Shown in pieces: positions 26,591 through 35,590 of a stretch of DNA of 64,000 bases. How positions within the stretch are numbered: the first letter of the stretch is position 1; each line of letters opens with the position of its first letter. The translations under genes and the position numbers were made by a program. This DNA is from Erysipelotrichales bacterium (lineage in GTDB: Bacteria; Bacillota_I; Bacilli_A; RFN20; CAG-826), in the NCBI GenBank assembly GCA_022508535.1, contig JAFLUZ010000001.1, positions 1 to 64,000 on the forward strand, given 5' to 3'. The notes beneath the pieces are model-generated. The model saw only the letters and a list, made by a program, of their open reading frames with translations. It did not search any database and was not told the DNA's origin.

Positions 26591-27010
26591 TTATAAACTT
26601 TTTTTGATGGAATCTGCAATACTAGGTAAGGATAATTCGCCGAGTAATTTATTTTCCTTAAAATCAATTACAAGTCCATCATTATTTTCGTAACGTGGAA
26701 TAACATGAACGTGGAAATGCATAACAGTTTGTCCTGCAGCAGGATAACAATTTGCTAAAATATTGACTCCTTTTGCATGTAAGTTTGTTATTTGCGATTG
26801 TCCAATCGTTTGAGCGACATTCATGACTTTGTGCATGATTTCTTTTGGTGTAGATAAGAAACTATCATAGTGATTTTTAGATATTACTAAGGTATGTCCA
26901 GCTGTTGTTTGGGAAATATCCAAAAACGCTAAAACGTCATCATCTTCATATATCTTTGCACATGGAATTTCTCCATTTACGATTTTACAAAAAATACAAT
27001 TATTTTCCAT
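26591..27010 (-). CDS. hit: HIT family nucleotide hydrolase
   Basis: A histidine triad protein that hydrolyses nucleoside phosphoramidates or dinucleotides. CIFCKIVNGEIPCAKIYEDD opens the protein, and CIFC suggests a zinc site. The triad itself is HFHVHVIPRY near residue 98. The length of 139 is normal. It lies next to yhaM and the prsA-like gene, as the B. subtilis hit gene does. The physiological substrate is unknown. GGAG in TAGGAGAATAG stands just before the ATG, and a terminator separates it from the lipoprotein genes upstream. Confidence 0.92.
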   Translation of the reverse strand: MENNCIFCKIVNGEIPCAKIYEDDDVLAFLDISQTTAGHTLVISKNHYDSFLSTPKEIMHKVMNVAQTIGQSQITNLHAKGVNILANCYPAAGQTVMHFHVHVIPRYENNDGLVIDFKENKLLGELSLPSIADSIKKSL

Positions 27011-27025
27011 TTCTATTCTCCTAGA

Positions 27026-27052
27026 TAAAAAGGAGGAATTGCATCCTCCTTG
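27026..27052 (-). terminator. Terminator of the prsA-like operon
   Basis: On the minus strand AGGAGGA and TCCTCCT form a stem followed by TTTTTA, 10 bases after the stop of the second lipoprotein gene. Confidence 0.75.
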
Positions 27053-27061
27053 TTTTAATAA

Positions 27062-28618
27062 TTAGTCTTCGTTATCCCATACATCTGGATATGTTGATTT
27101 GAAATATTCATATACAGCTGTATCGTGGAATTCGATATTTGCTTCTTCTAAATAATGTACTAAAGCCTTATTTTTGTATGTTTCTCTTGAAGCATATTTT
27201 TGAGCAATTTCATAAATTGCTTCTTCATACATTTCTTCAGTGTAGTTAGTAGCATCTTTAGATTCGCCTAATTTTCTATTATTAATAGCTTCATCAATGA
27301 TAACAATGTAATATGTTTTGCTGCTGCTATCATAGATAACGCAGTCCATATTTTCTTCTGCTTTGTTTTCGATTGATTCAGGTCTTAAATAATATGTTCC
27401 GTTGACATTCTTAACAAATTTGTTAGCTTTGTCTTCAGCACTATTCTTTAAGTTGTTGTTAACATTGTTTGCAACAGTAACATCAAATAATCTTGAAGTA
27501 ATTGAAGAAGGAAGTGATAATGAGTCATTTGATTTAACAAACCAACCATCATTACTTAATTCTTTTTTGAGAAGTTCAATAGTTTTAAGCTCTAAACCTG
27601 TTTCTTTAGAATAAGCACCGGAATTTGTAAATTCAGATTCGGCAGATGCATCAGTTAATAATTCATCATCATTAATTTTATTGTATCTTGCCATGATATC
27701 ACCAAATAGAGTGTGATCATAGTCTTCTGTTTTGATTTCTGCAGCACTTAATAATACTTCAGCTTCTTTAGATAAGTTAATACCTTTCCAAGCATCTTCA
27801 AGTAAAGTTAAGTCAATTTCTTTACCTGCTGAAATATAGTCTTTAACGAAAGTCTTAATTAAACTAGCTGCAGCTTCAGGGTGATTTTCATTTTCAGCAA
27901 TAGCAACATATCTAATTTTACGAGCTGCTGATTTACCAAATGAATCAAGTTCCTCATCTTTAACATATTTTTCAACTAATAATTCACGATATACATCTTC
28001 TAAATATGTATCTTCCATATATCTTGTATAGTCGCAGTTTAATACATATTTACCTACGTTTGGTTCACGTTTATCAGCGGTATATTCAACACCATCACGA
28101 TCAGCGCCACCTTTATATAAATGCATATCTGAATCTTTTAAGAATACATATCCTGTTGAGAATGTTGAACTCTCATCAGCGATTTGATAGGTTAAATTTT
28201 GTTGAATAGTTTTAACGAATTTTTCTTCATTAAATTTATTTCTGTAATCATAGCTTCCAGTAGAAACAGCAGCATATAATTTTTCATTCATTCTGCCTTT
28301 GATTTCTGTAACTAATTTTACATCTGCTTCGTTAGTTGAAGCTTTAAGTGTTTCATATGATCCAATTTGTTCTTCAGCAAGATAGAAGATTACTTCGTTT
28401 AATACTGCTGAGTTGATTGAACCATTTTCATATAATTGGTCATAAACTAAAGTACGTAAATTATTTGTTATATCCTCGACTTTTGATCCGTCGTGAGCAG
28501 TACCACCAATTAAGAAATCTTTATCACCATAACTTGGTTTTGCTTCGACATCACAACCTGCAAGTAAGAACATTGCAGATGCTGCAAGGAGTACTTTATT
28601 AAATTTTGTTCTTGGCAC
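27062..28618 (-). CDS. Large lipoprotein of unknown function, coupled to prsA
   Basis: A 518-residue exported lipoprotein. The N-terminus MPRTKFNKVLLAASAMFLLAGC is a signal peptide with lipobox LLAGC. The mature part is acidic and helical, with stretches such as YEEAIYEIAQKYASRETYKN near the end that resemble the helical chaperone parts of SurA/PrsA proteins, but no parvulin core is visible. I start at GTG 28618 because GGAAGGTGG stands 8 bases upstream; an ATG seven codons earlier lies before that site. It starts inside the last 20 bases of the prsA-like gene, so the two are coupled. A role in folding exported proteins is an inference. Confidence 0.65.
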   Translation of the reverse strand: MPRTKFNKVLLAASAMFLLAGCDVEAKPSYGDKDFLIGGTAHDGSKVEDITNNLRTLVYDQLYENGSINSAVLNEVIFYLAEEQIGSYETLKASTNEADVKLVTEIKGRMNEKLYAAVSTGSYDYRNKFNEEKFVKTIQQNLTYQIADESSTFSTGYVFLKDSDMHLYKGGADRDGVEYTADKREPNVGKYVLNCDYTRYMEDTYLEDVYRELLVEKYVKDEELDSFGKSAARKIRYVAIAENENHPEAAASLIKTFVKDYISAGKEIDLTLLEDAWKGINLSKEAEVLLSAAEIKTEDYDHTLFGDIMARYNKINDDELLTDASAESEFTNSGAYSKETGLELKTIELLKKELSNDGWFVKSNDSLSLPSSITSRLFDVTVANNVNNNLKNSAEDKANKFVKNVNGTYYLRPESIENKAEENMDCVIYDSSSKTYYIVIIDEAINNRKLGESKDATNYTEEMYEEAIYEIAQKYASRETYKNKALVHYLEEANIEFHDTAVYEYFKSTYPDVWDNED

Positions 28619-30320
28619 GGCAAGCACCACCTTCCGCATATAGTGCGCTTGTTTCAGCATCTTTATATGCATCAGCGCAACGTAATTCAATTCTACGAGA
28701 TTCATTGGATTCAATGTATTCCAATTTTTCAATAAACTCAGTCCAAGTTTGTTCCATACTATTTCTGTCTGAGTATTCATTGTAAGCACGTGTATTTTTG
28801 ATATACAAATTAATTGCTTCTTCTAATGTTAAATCACCAAATTTGATTTCATCATTATATGTGAATCTATCTTCTCCGAAGTAGTATTCAAATATTGATG
28901 TATCAAGTAATTTGTCATAGCTTTCAACAGCAGATTTAATCTTTTCTTTACGCTTGTTGTATTCAGTATTTTCTTTTTCATTAAATCCAACATATGTTGA
29001 ACCAATCTTTTGATTATACCAATCAGCGTTGTGTTTATAATCGTAGTAGTTAGCTAAGTCAACTGAATTTTCTGCTAATCCTGATTTTTCAACGACTATA
29101 AAGAAGATACCTTGATAGCTATCACCAGAACCAGAACGAACAACAAGAATTGGCTTTGTGCTATTTGATGCACATAAGACATATCTGCTGTCATCGCCTA
29201 CAAGACCTTTTAATCCATTTTCTTCAGTTGGAGAAACAAATCCTGGGAGATTTGCAGCTTCTTCTGCAGAAGCAGTGATTAATCCAATTCTATGTGAGTT
29301 GAATAAATGGTTGAAGTAAACATTACGAGGATAGTAATTAGCGTCATCATCATTGACTTTTTTACCATTACTATCTGTGACGTCTACAAGAGAATCCATT
29401 TTCATGACTAGGTCATAAGGAATTGAGTCAAGGTGTTCATGTTCTTCGTAGTATTCGTTTGCTTCTACGGACATACCAATTCTTGAATCTCTCTTTTCTT
29501 TTCCGTCATAGTCAGCATTCTTATATTTGGAGCTATAAACTTTATCAAAAGCATAGACACCTAATTTAAATTCGTTGACATAAGGTGTATCAAGAGTAAC
29601 AAGATCGCCTTCACCAAAGTTTTGTGCAGAACCTGTATCTCCAGATAAACTTTGAGCTACTGAACCGAATGAATCACCACGAGCTAAACGTTTGATAGCA
29701 GCAGTTAAGTTTCTTCCTTCTTGTTCAGAAATTTGACCCTTGTATCCAGCATCAGAATCTGAAGCAGATACATTGATAAGCATGTGACTGATATGGTATG
29801 GAACTTTAGTGTTAATATAATCTTTTAATAATTTATATCTTTCACTTTCTTCAGTTGCATTTTCATTATCGTTTTCTGCAAAGTAATTTTCTCTAGCTTT
29901 AGTTTTCAATTGTTCATAGATGAATTTATCTTTTAATTCTTCTAAATTCTCTACATCATTTGATTCTAAGATAGCATCAAGTTCATCACTATATCTTGTT
30001 CCGTTTGTTTCAGCATTTGATTTTGCTTTATCTTTTTGTTGATTAACACTACGTTCTGCTGAAGTTTTGATTTCTTCCGTGACAGGAATTGAAGCACGAA
30101 TGACAACTTCGCAAATAGCGTTATAGTAACTAGTAATACCATTTGACTTTGTAATATATCTATCGAAGATAGCGTCAATATCAATGTCTTTAGCATTTTC
30201 ATTACCGTTGTTGATTGTTAAAATTGCACCGTCTTTTTTGCTCACAGGATCACAACTGGTGAGGGTCATTCCACCAACCATGAGAGCAATTAAACTGATT
30301 GCAAGGTTACGTTTCTTCAT
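28599..30320 (-). CDS. prsA: PrsA-like lipoprotein foldase (parvulin)
   Basis: An exported peptidyl-prolyl isomerase anchored by lipid outside the membrane, helping secreted proteins fold. The signal peptide MKKRNLAISLIALMVGG ends in LTSC. The parvulin domain is seen at about residues 180-270: VPYHISHMLINVSASD, then RLARGDSFGSVAQSLSGDTG and FGEGDLV. The length of 573 is nearly twice that of B. subtilis PrsA because of long helical and insert regions. ATG 30320 has GGGAGG 8 bases upstream. A clear promoter precedes it. It is close to hit and yhaM, the same linkage as in B. subtilis. Confidence 0.78.
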   Translation of the reverse strand: MKKRNLAISLIALMVGGMTLTSCDPVSKKDGAILTINNGNENAKDIDIDAIFDRYITKSNGITSYYNAICEVVIRASIPVTEEIKTSAERSVNQQKDKAKSNAETNGTRYSDELDAILESNDVENLEELKDKFIYEQLKTKARENYFAENDNENATEESERYKLLKDYINTKVPYHISHMLINVSASDSDAGYKGQISEQEGRNLTAAIKRLARGDSFGSVAQSLSGDTGSAQNFGEGDLVTLDTPYVNEFKLGVYAFDKVYSSKYKNADYDGKEKRDSRIGMSVEANEYYEEHEHLDSIPYDLVMKMDSLVDVTDSNGKKVNDDDANYYPRNVYFNHLFNSHRIGLITASAEEAANLPGFVSPTEENGLKGLVGDDSRYVLCASNSTKPILVVRSGSGDSYQGIFFIVVEKSGLAENSVDLANYYDYKHNADWYNQKIGSTYVGFNEKENTEYNKRKEKIKSAVESYDKLLDTSIFEYYFGEDRFTYNDEIKFGDLTLEEAINLYIKNTRAYNEYSDRNSMEQTWTEFIEKLEYIESNESRRIELRCADAYKDAETSALYAEGGACRAKNKI

Positions 30321-30356
30321 TACAGTTTCCTCCCTTATTAAAACATAAGCATGATT

Positions 30357-30385
30357 ATTGTATACAATAATAATTAACATTTCAA
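30357..30385 (-). promoter_or_regulatory. Sigma-A promoter of the prsA-like operon
   Basis: On the minus strand TTGAAA (30385-30380), 17 bases, TACAAT (30362-30357), 36 bases before the start codon. Confidence 0.65.
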
Positions 30386-30520
30386 GAATTTTTTTCGCTA
30401 ATTGCTTTTTATATAAATATTGCTTGTTTCGAATTGGGCTTTTTTTATAAAAAAAATTAAAAAATGTGTCTAAAACAAATCTTTTGCATAGTATAACGTG
30501 AAAAACAAAGGAGGAATATT

Positions 30521-30628
30521 ATGAATCCAAATATGGGATATCAAAACAACGGCTTCGGCTCAGCTTTTGCCTTCATTCTTGTTCTTTTCATTTTGATTGC
30601 TATTATTGGTTGCTTTGGCGGCTGCTAA
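30521..30628 (+). CDS. YjcZ-type small sporulation protein (35 aa)
   Basis: A 35-residue protein starting MNPNMGYQNNGFGSAFAF. A single hydrophobic helix (FAFILVLFILIAIIG) is followed by CFGGC. This short N-terminal Gly/Asn segment plus FxxxLVLFILLxIIG plus Cys/Gly end is the YjcZ/YhzE family found in spore formers. AAAGGAGG is 8 bases before the ATG. CATAGTATA lies upstream (30487-30495), which fits a sporulation sigma -10. A second copy follows 32 bases later. The molecular role of the family is unknown. Confidence 0.82.
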   Translation: MNPNMGYQNNGFGSAFAFILVLFILIAIIGCFGGC

Positions 30629-30660
30629 TAAAGTAATTGTTTATTTTGGGAGGTGAATGT

Positions 30661-30756
30661 ATGAACAACAGTTATTTTGCAATAATCCTTGTATTATTTA
30701 TCCTACTCGTCATTATCGGTTACGGTTGCTGGACTGGATGCGGATGTGGTTGCTAA
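30661..30756 (+). CDS. YjcZ-type small sporulation protein (31 aa)
   Basis: A 31-residue protein, MNNSYFAIILVLFILLVIIG, then YGCWTGCGCGC. The same hydrophobic core as the preceding gene ends in a tail with four cysteines. GGGAGGTG lies 8 bases upstream of the ATG, and a terminator follows directly. The pair is probably one transcript. The cysteine-rich tail could be cross-linked or bind metal in the spore envelope; that is inference. Confidence 0.8.
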   Translation: MNNSYFAIILVLFILLVIIGYGCWTGCGCGC

Positions 30757-30762
30757 ATTAAA

Positions 30763-30789
30763 GGGGCAAAGGTGACTTTGCTCTTTTTT
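30763..30789 (+). terminator. Terminator after the YjcZ pair
   Basis: GGGCAAAG and CTTTGCTC form an 8-bp stem (one G-T pair) around GTGA and are followed by six T residues. Confidence 0.75.
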
Positions 30790-30819
30790 ATTTGTCGAAA
30801 AATATTTTTATCGCTTTTG

Positions 30820-30848
30820 TTGTAGATATGCGCTCTCTAGTGTAAAAT
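30820..30848 (+). promoter_or_regulatory. Sigma-A promoter of the suf operon
   Basis: TTGTAG (30820-30825), 17 bases, TAAAAT (30843-30848), 28 bases before the sufC start. Confidence 0.55.
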
Positions 30849-30875
30849 AATTAAGATTTTGGGAGCGTGAAGCAA

Positions 30876-31703
30876 ATGGCAAAATTAGAAATTATTGATT
30901 TGCATGCTAGTGTAGATGGAAAAGAAATTTTAAAAGGTGTTAATTTAAGTGTTTCAACTGGTGAAACAGTGGCATTACTTGGTCCTAATGGTCATGGTAA
31001 ATCCACTCTACTTGCAGTAATTATGGGACATCCTAGATACACAGTTACAAGTGGAAAAATTTTACTTGATGGAAAAGATGTTTTAACAATGACAGTTGAT
31101 GAAAGATCAAGAGCAGGATTATTTTTAGGAATGCAATATCCTAGTGAAGTACCTGGAGTCATTAATGCTGATTTTTTGAAGGCTGCAATTAATGCACATC
31201 GCGAAAAACCAATTACGCTTTTCCAATTCTATCGCACATTAGAAACGAACTCTAAAGAAATGAAGATTTCTCTAGATATGGCAAATAGATCTTTAAATGA
31301 AGGATTCTCAGGTGGCGAAAAAAAACGTAATGAAATTTTACAAATGCGCTTATTAAATCCTACATTTGCAATGCTTGATGAAATAGATTCTGGTTTAGAT
31401 GTTGATGCTTTACAAACTGTTAGTGAGGCAATAAGAAAACAACAAGAGCAAGAAACTGGATTTTTAGTCATTTCTCATTATGCGAGATTATATTCTTTGA
31501 TTTCACCTACTAGAGTAGCTGTAATGGTCAATGGACGCATTGCAGTTGAAGGTGGAAAAGAAATTATTGATAAAATTGATAGCACTGGTTTTGAATGGAT
31601 TAATACAGAATTAGGTATTAGTATTGAAAAAGAACAACCTGATATGCGTGATGTTTCCATCGGAAGTTGCGCGACAAGAGAGGCAATTAACAGTGGAAAA
31701 TAA
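30876..31703 (+). CDS. sufC: Fe-S assembly ATPase SufC
   Basis: The cytoplasmic ABC-type ATPase of the SufBCD scaffold that builds Fe-S clusters. Walker A is GPNGHGKST near residue 36, the signature is FSGGEKKRNEILQM near 145, and Walker B with MLDEIDSGLD follows, all typical of SufC. The length of 275 is slightly longer than usual. ATG 30876 is chosen because GGGAG lies 10 bases upstream. It is the first gene of sufC-D-S-U-B, the order usual in Firmicutes, and its end overlaps sufD by 11 bases. Confidence 0.97.
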   Translation: MAKLEIIDLHASVDGKEILKGVNLSVSTGETVALLGPNGHGKSTLLAVIMGHPRYTVTSGKILLDGKDVLTMTVDERSRAGLFLGMQYPSEVPGVINADFLKAAINAHREKPITLFQFYRTLETNSKEMKISLDMANRSLNEGFSGGEKKRNEILQMRLLNPTFAMLDEIDSGLDVDALQTVSEAIRKQQEQETGFLVISHYARLYSLISPTRVAVMVNGRIAVEGGKEIIDKIDSTGFEWINTELGISIEKEQPDMRDVSIGSCATREAINSGK

Positions 31704-32538
31704 TTTACTAAAATTAAATGGAGTAAGTCATTCTTTTTTGCAAAATACTCTAGTTATTTCAATTGGAAAAGATGCACAATTTGCTGATAGAATTATATTT
31801 TCTGTTGATGAAATTGAAACTGAATCAATCGAGATAATTTGTAAAGAAGATAGTAACGCAAAACTTTTAATAAAAGATTTTAATGAAAATAAAAAAATTA
31901 CTTTTAAAATTGGAAAAAATGCAGAATTTGCATTAAATTTCATTTCAATTGACAATGTCGCAAAAGGTAAATATCATTTTATTCTAGAAGAAAATTCTAG
32001 AGTTGTAGCTGCTATGGCAGATTTAGCAAAAGGAAATATTAATATAGATGTATTATTTGATTTAGTTGGCGATTATTCAAGTGCCGAGTGGCATTTGGCA
32101 TCTCTTGGTGCAAGTAATGATAATAAGGTATTTAACATCAATTTTAACCACATGGGTAAAGATACTAATGGAATTATGGCGAACTATGGTGTTGTTGAAG
32201 ATGAATCGTTCATGCATTTTAAAGGAGATTCACATATTAAAAAAGGATCAATCCGATCAAAAGCACACCAAAGTGCAAAGATTATGGTGTTTGATGAAAA
32301 GTGTCATGCAAAAGCTAACCCAATACTTAAAATTGATGAAAATGATATTGAAGCAAGTCATGCTGCAGTAGTAGGTAAAGTAAATGATGAACATATGTAC
32401 TACTTATGTTCACGTGGAATAAGTGAAAGTGATGCAAAGCAATTAATTACTTTTGGATATTTGAAACCAATTGTCAACTATTTTGCTGATAAAAACGATG
32501 TGGATTTTATCTTAAATGGCATAGAAAAGAGGCTATAA
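31693..32538 (+). CDS. sufD: Fe-S scaffold protein SufD (short)
   Basis: The partner of SufB in the SufBCD scaffold. The C-terminal half shows the SufB/D beta-helix pattern: HMGKDTNGIMANYGVVEDES, KGSIRSKAHQSAKIMVFDEK, then IEASHAAVVGKVNDEHMYYL and SRGISESDAKQLITFGY, which match the same region of SufB. At 281 residues it is about 150 shorter than B. subtilis SufD, mainly at the N-terminus. The start is taken as GTG 31693 (AGAGG 9 bases upstream), overlapping sufC; a longer in-frame reading lies inside sufC and lacks a good site. Confidence 0.9.
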   Translation: MENNLLKLNGVSHSFLQNTLVISIGKDAQFADRIIFSVDEIETESIEIICKEDSNAKLLIKDFNENKKITFKIGKNAEFALNFISIDNVAKGKYHFILEENSRVVAAMADLAKGNINIDVLFDLVGDYSSAEWHLASLGASNDNKVFNINFNHMGKDTNGIMANYGVVEDESFMHFKGDSHIKKGSIRSKAHQSAKIMVFDEKCHAKANPILKIDENDIEASHAAVVGKVNDEHMYYLCSRGISESDAKQLITFGYLKPIVNYFADKNDVDFILNGIEKRL

Positions 32539-32540
32539 TT

Positions 32541-33767
32541 ATGAAAAAATATGAACAATTATTGCTTGATTTTCCTATTTTAAATAAAAAAATGCAAAAT
32601 CATCGTTTGGTGTATTTAGATAATGCTGCGACAACATTTAAACCCAAGATGGTTTTAGAAGCAATTGAAGACTATTATGAAAACTATTGTGCAAATACAC
32701 ATCGTGGGGATTATGATTTAGCGCATACTGCTGATGTGAAATATGATGAAGCACGTGAAATTGTTGCAAAATTTATTAATGCTGAAAAAAACGAAATTGT
32801 ATTTACGGCTGGAACTAGTATGTCTATCAATATGATTGCGTATGGATATGCGGTGAAATATTTAAAACCAGAAGATGAAATATTAATTACAGAAGCTGAG
32901 CATGCTTCGAATGTTTTACCTTGGTTTAGTGTTGCAAAAGCAATCGGCTGTACTATTAGATACATACCTTTGACTGATGAAGGACGACTCACTCCTGAAA
33001 ATGTTAAAAATGCGATGAGTGAACATACAAAAATCGTTGCAATTGCACAAGTTACTAATGTTTTAGGATATTATGTAGATATTAAAAGCATTGCGAAAGT
33101 TGTACACGAATTTGGTGCACTTATTGTTGTCGATGGCGCGCAAAGTGTCCCACATTTTAAAGTTGATGTAAAAGATTTGGATTGCGATTTCTTATCTTTC
33201 TCTGGACACAAAATGTGTGGTCCAACAGGAATTGGTGTAATGTATGGAAAATATGCATTACTAAAAGAGATGGATCCTTTAATGTCTGGTGGAGGAATGA
33301 ACGCGAGATTTAATACATGTGGCGAGGTAACTCTTCTTCTACCTCCAGCAAAATTTGAAGCTGGCACCCAAAATATTGAGGGTGCAGTTGGGCTTGCTGT
33401 TGCTATAAAATATTTAGAATCAATTGGCATGGAAAATATCGAAAAATACGAAACTGAATTAAAAAACTATGCCATAACTGAACTAAAAAAGCTTGACAAT
33501 GTTATTTTATATAATGAAACGGCAGAATCTGGTATTATCACGTTTAATATTAAAGATGTTTTTGCGCAAGATGCTGCGACATATTTTAATTCTAAAGGTG
33601 TATGTGTAAGATCTGGCCAACATTGTGCCAAAATTTTAATGGATTTTTTAGGTACAGTTGCAACAGTGCGTGCAAGTTTATATTTCTATAACACCAAAGA
33701 AGATATAGATGCATTTATAGATGCATGTAAGAAAGCAGGTGACTTTTTAGATGCCTATTTCAATTAA
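32541..33767 (+). CDS. sufS: Cysteine desulfurase SufS
   Basis: A PLP enzyme that takes sulfur from cysteine and hands it to SufU. The PLP lysine is in SFSGHKMCGPTG (about residue 225) and the persulfide cysteine in RSGQHCAKILMDFLG (about 362). YLDNAATTFKP opens the protein. The length of 408 is normal for group II desulfurases. AAAGAGG lies 8 bases before the ATG. Its last 17 bases overlap sufU, so the pair is translationally coupled, as expected for the SufS-SufU sulfur relay. Confidence 0.97.
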   Translation: MKKYEQLLLDFPILNKKMQNHRLVYLDNAATTFKPKMVLEAIEDYYENYCANTHRGDYDLAHTADVKYDEAREIVAKFINAEKNEIVFTAGTSMSINMIAYGYAVKYLKPEDEILITEAEHASNVLPWFSVAKAIGCTIRYIPLTDEGRLTPENVKNAMSEHTKIVAIAQVTNVLGYYVDIKSIAKVVHEFGALIVVDGAQSVPHFKVDVKDLDCDFLSFSGHKMCGPTGIGVMYGKYALLKEMDPLMSGGGMNARFNTCGEVTLLLPPAKFEAGTQNIEGAVGLAVAIKYLESIGMENIEKYETELKNYAITELKKLDNVILYNETAESGIITFNIKDVFAQDAATYFNSKGVCVRSGQHCAKILMDFLGTVATVRASLYFYNTKEDIDAFIDACKKAGDFLDAYFN

Positions 33768-34200
33768 CCCAATGATGATGAGACAAATCATTATGGATCA
33801 TTATGAACACCCTCATAATAAAAGAACTCCAACTAACGATAAATATTTAAAAATCAATATGAATTCAGAGTCATGTATTGATAATATTGATGTGTTTTTG
33901 CTTGTCGAAAATGGAATAGTTAAAGACTGTTGTTTTGATGGAATTGGATGTACTATTTCTACTGCTTCTACTTCCATTATGACTGATTTAGTAATCGGAA
34001 AGACAATTGAAGAAGCCTATAACATTATTGATAATTATCGAAAAATGATTCATGAAGATGAATTTGATGATGAATTACTTGAAGAAGCTATTGTCTTTAT
34101 TAATACTTCCAAACAAGCAAGCCGTATTAAATGTGCGACAATTGGTTGGAATGGATTAAATGAATTGTTAGATGAAAGTAAAGGTGATAAACATGAATAA
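33751..34200 (+). CDS. sufU: Sulfur-transfer protein SufU
   Basis: The zinc-dependent sulfur acceptor for SufS in Firmicutes. Three cysteines in the expected places are seen: SESCIDNI (about 43), [15 protein letters not shown] (about 69) and [12 protein letters not shown] (about 130). The early Asp/His segment [13 protein letters not shown] is also conserved. The length of 149 is normal. It starts within sufS, and its end overlaps sufB by 8 bases. Confidence 0.96.
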   Translation: MPISINPMMMRQIIMDHYEHPHNKRTPTNDKYLKINMNSESCIDNIDVFLLVENGIVKDCCFDGIGCTISTASTSIMTDLVIGKTIEEAYNIIDNYRKMIHEDEFDDELLEEAIVFINTSKQASRIKCATIGWNGLNELLDESKGDKHE

Positions 34201-35590
34201 AGATGAATTACCTTTAGATGAATATAAATATGGCTTTAAAAATGAAGATGTATCAATTACTAATACTGGTATTGGTTTAAGCGAAGAAATAATAAGAGAG
34301 ATTTCTAAACTTAAAAATGAGCCAGAATGGATGTTAGAGTTCCGTCTTAAAGCTTATGAATTATTTAAAAAATTACCACTTCCAAAATATGGACCAGATT
34401 TAAGTCAATTAGACTTTAATTCTTTTACATATTTTATTAGACCTTCAGAAAAAGTTGAAAATTCTTGGGATAAAGTACCTGATAAGATTAAAGAGACTTT
34501 TGATAAATTAGGAATACCTGAAGCTGAACAAAAATATTTAGCTGGTGTTTCAACCCAATATGAATCGGAAGTGGTTTACCATAACATGCTTAAAGAAGTT
34601 CAAGATAAAGGAGTTATATTCCTTGATACAGATTCTGCTTTAAAGGCATGCCCAGAATTATTTAAAAAATATTTTAATAGTGTTGTTCCAGTAGGCGACA
34701 ATAAATTTTCTGCGCTTAATGGTGCAGTATGGTCTGGTGGATCATTTATTTATGTTCCCAAAGGTGTTCATTTAGAAAAACCGCTACAATCTTATTTCCG
34801 TATTAACAATGAAAAATCCGGACAATTTGAACGTACTTTAATAATTGTTGATGAAGGCGCAGATGTACATTATGTAGAAGGATGTACTGCTCCAACATAT
34901 TCTAAAGAATCTTTACATGCGGCAGTTGTTGAAATTGTTATTTTAAAAGGTGGAAGGTGCCGCTATTCTACAGTACAAAACTGGTCAAACAATATTGTAA
35001 ACCTTGTAACTAAAAGAGCATTAGTTATGGAAGATGGCTCTATGGAGTGGATTGACGGAAATATTGGAAGTCAAGTAAATATGAAATATCCTGCATGTAT
35101 CTTAGCAGGCGAAAGAGCAAAAGGAACTTGTATCTCAGTTGCAGTTGCAGGAAAAGGCCAATTCCAAGATGCAGGGGCAAGAATGATACATATGGCTCCA
35201 AATACTGTTTCTACGATTATTTCAAAATCAATTGTAAGAAATGGTGGGGTTGCTAATTACCGTGGAACTGTTCGACATATGAAAAACGCAATTAATTGTA
35301 GAAGTCATGTTGAATGTGATACTCTTATTTTAGATAATATATCACGTAGTGATACAATTCCAACTAATGAAGTGTTGAATAATGAATCTTATATTGAACA
35401 TGAAGCAACAGTTTCTAAGATTAGTGAAGAGCAATTATTCTACTTAATGTCACGTGGAATTAGTGAAAAAGATGCAACACAAATGATTATTATGGGATTT
35501 ATTGAACCATTCTCTAAAGAATTACCAATGGAGTATGCGGTTGAATTAAATCAATTAATTAAAATGGATATGGAAGGAAGCGTAGGTTAG
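34193..35590 (+). CDS. sufB: Fe-S scaffold protein SufB
   Basis: The main scaffold subunit of SufBCD, where the cluster is built. [34 protein letters not shown] and [14 protein letters not shown] are hallmark blocks, and the conserved Cys and His near the end ([20 protein letters not shown]) are present. The length of 465 is normal. ATG 34193, with AAAGGTGAT upstream, is preferred over an ATG seven codons earlier. The last base of its stop is the first base of the GTG that begins mnmG, so the suf operon runs straight into tRNA-modification genes. Confidence 0.97.
   Translation: MNKDELPLDEYKYGFKNEDVSITNTGIGLSEEIIREISKLKNEPEWMLEFRLKAYELFKKLPLPKYGPDLSQLDFNSFTYFIRPSEKVENSWDKVPDKIKETFDKLGIPEAEQKYLAGVSTQYESEVVYHNMLKEVQDKGVIFLDTDSALKACPELFKKYFNSVVPVGDNKFSALNGAVWSGGSFIYVPKGVHLEKPLQSYFRINNEKSGQFERTLIIVDEGADVHYVEGCTAPTYSKESLHAAVVEIVILKGGRCRYSTVQNWSNNIVNLVTKRALVMEDGSMEWIDGNIGSQVNMKYPACILAGERAKGTCISVAVAGKGQFQDAGARMIHMAPNTVSTIISKSIVRNGGVANYRGTVRHMKNAINCRSHVECDTLILDNISRSDTIPTNEVLNNESYIEHEATVSKISEEQLFYLMSRGISEKDATQMIIMGFIEPFSKELPMEYAVELNQLIKMDMEGSVG

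Noticed and set aside
32406-32424. CACGTG-centred sites (also at 32753, 35455 and 43781) as parS
   Set aside because: They match the 16-bp parS consensus poorly and lie in conserved coding sequence; no good parS site was seen near parAB.
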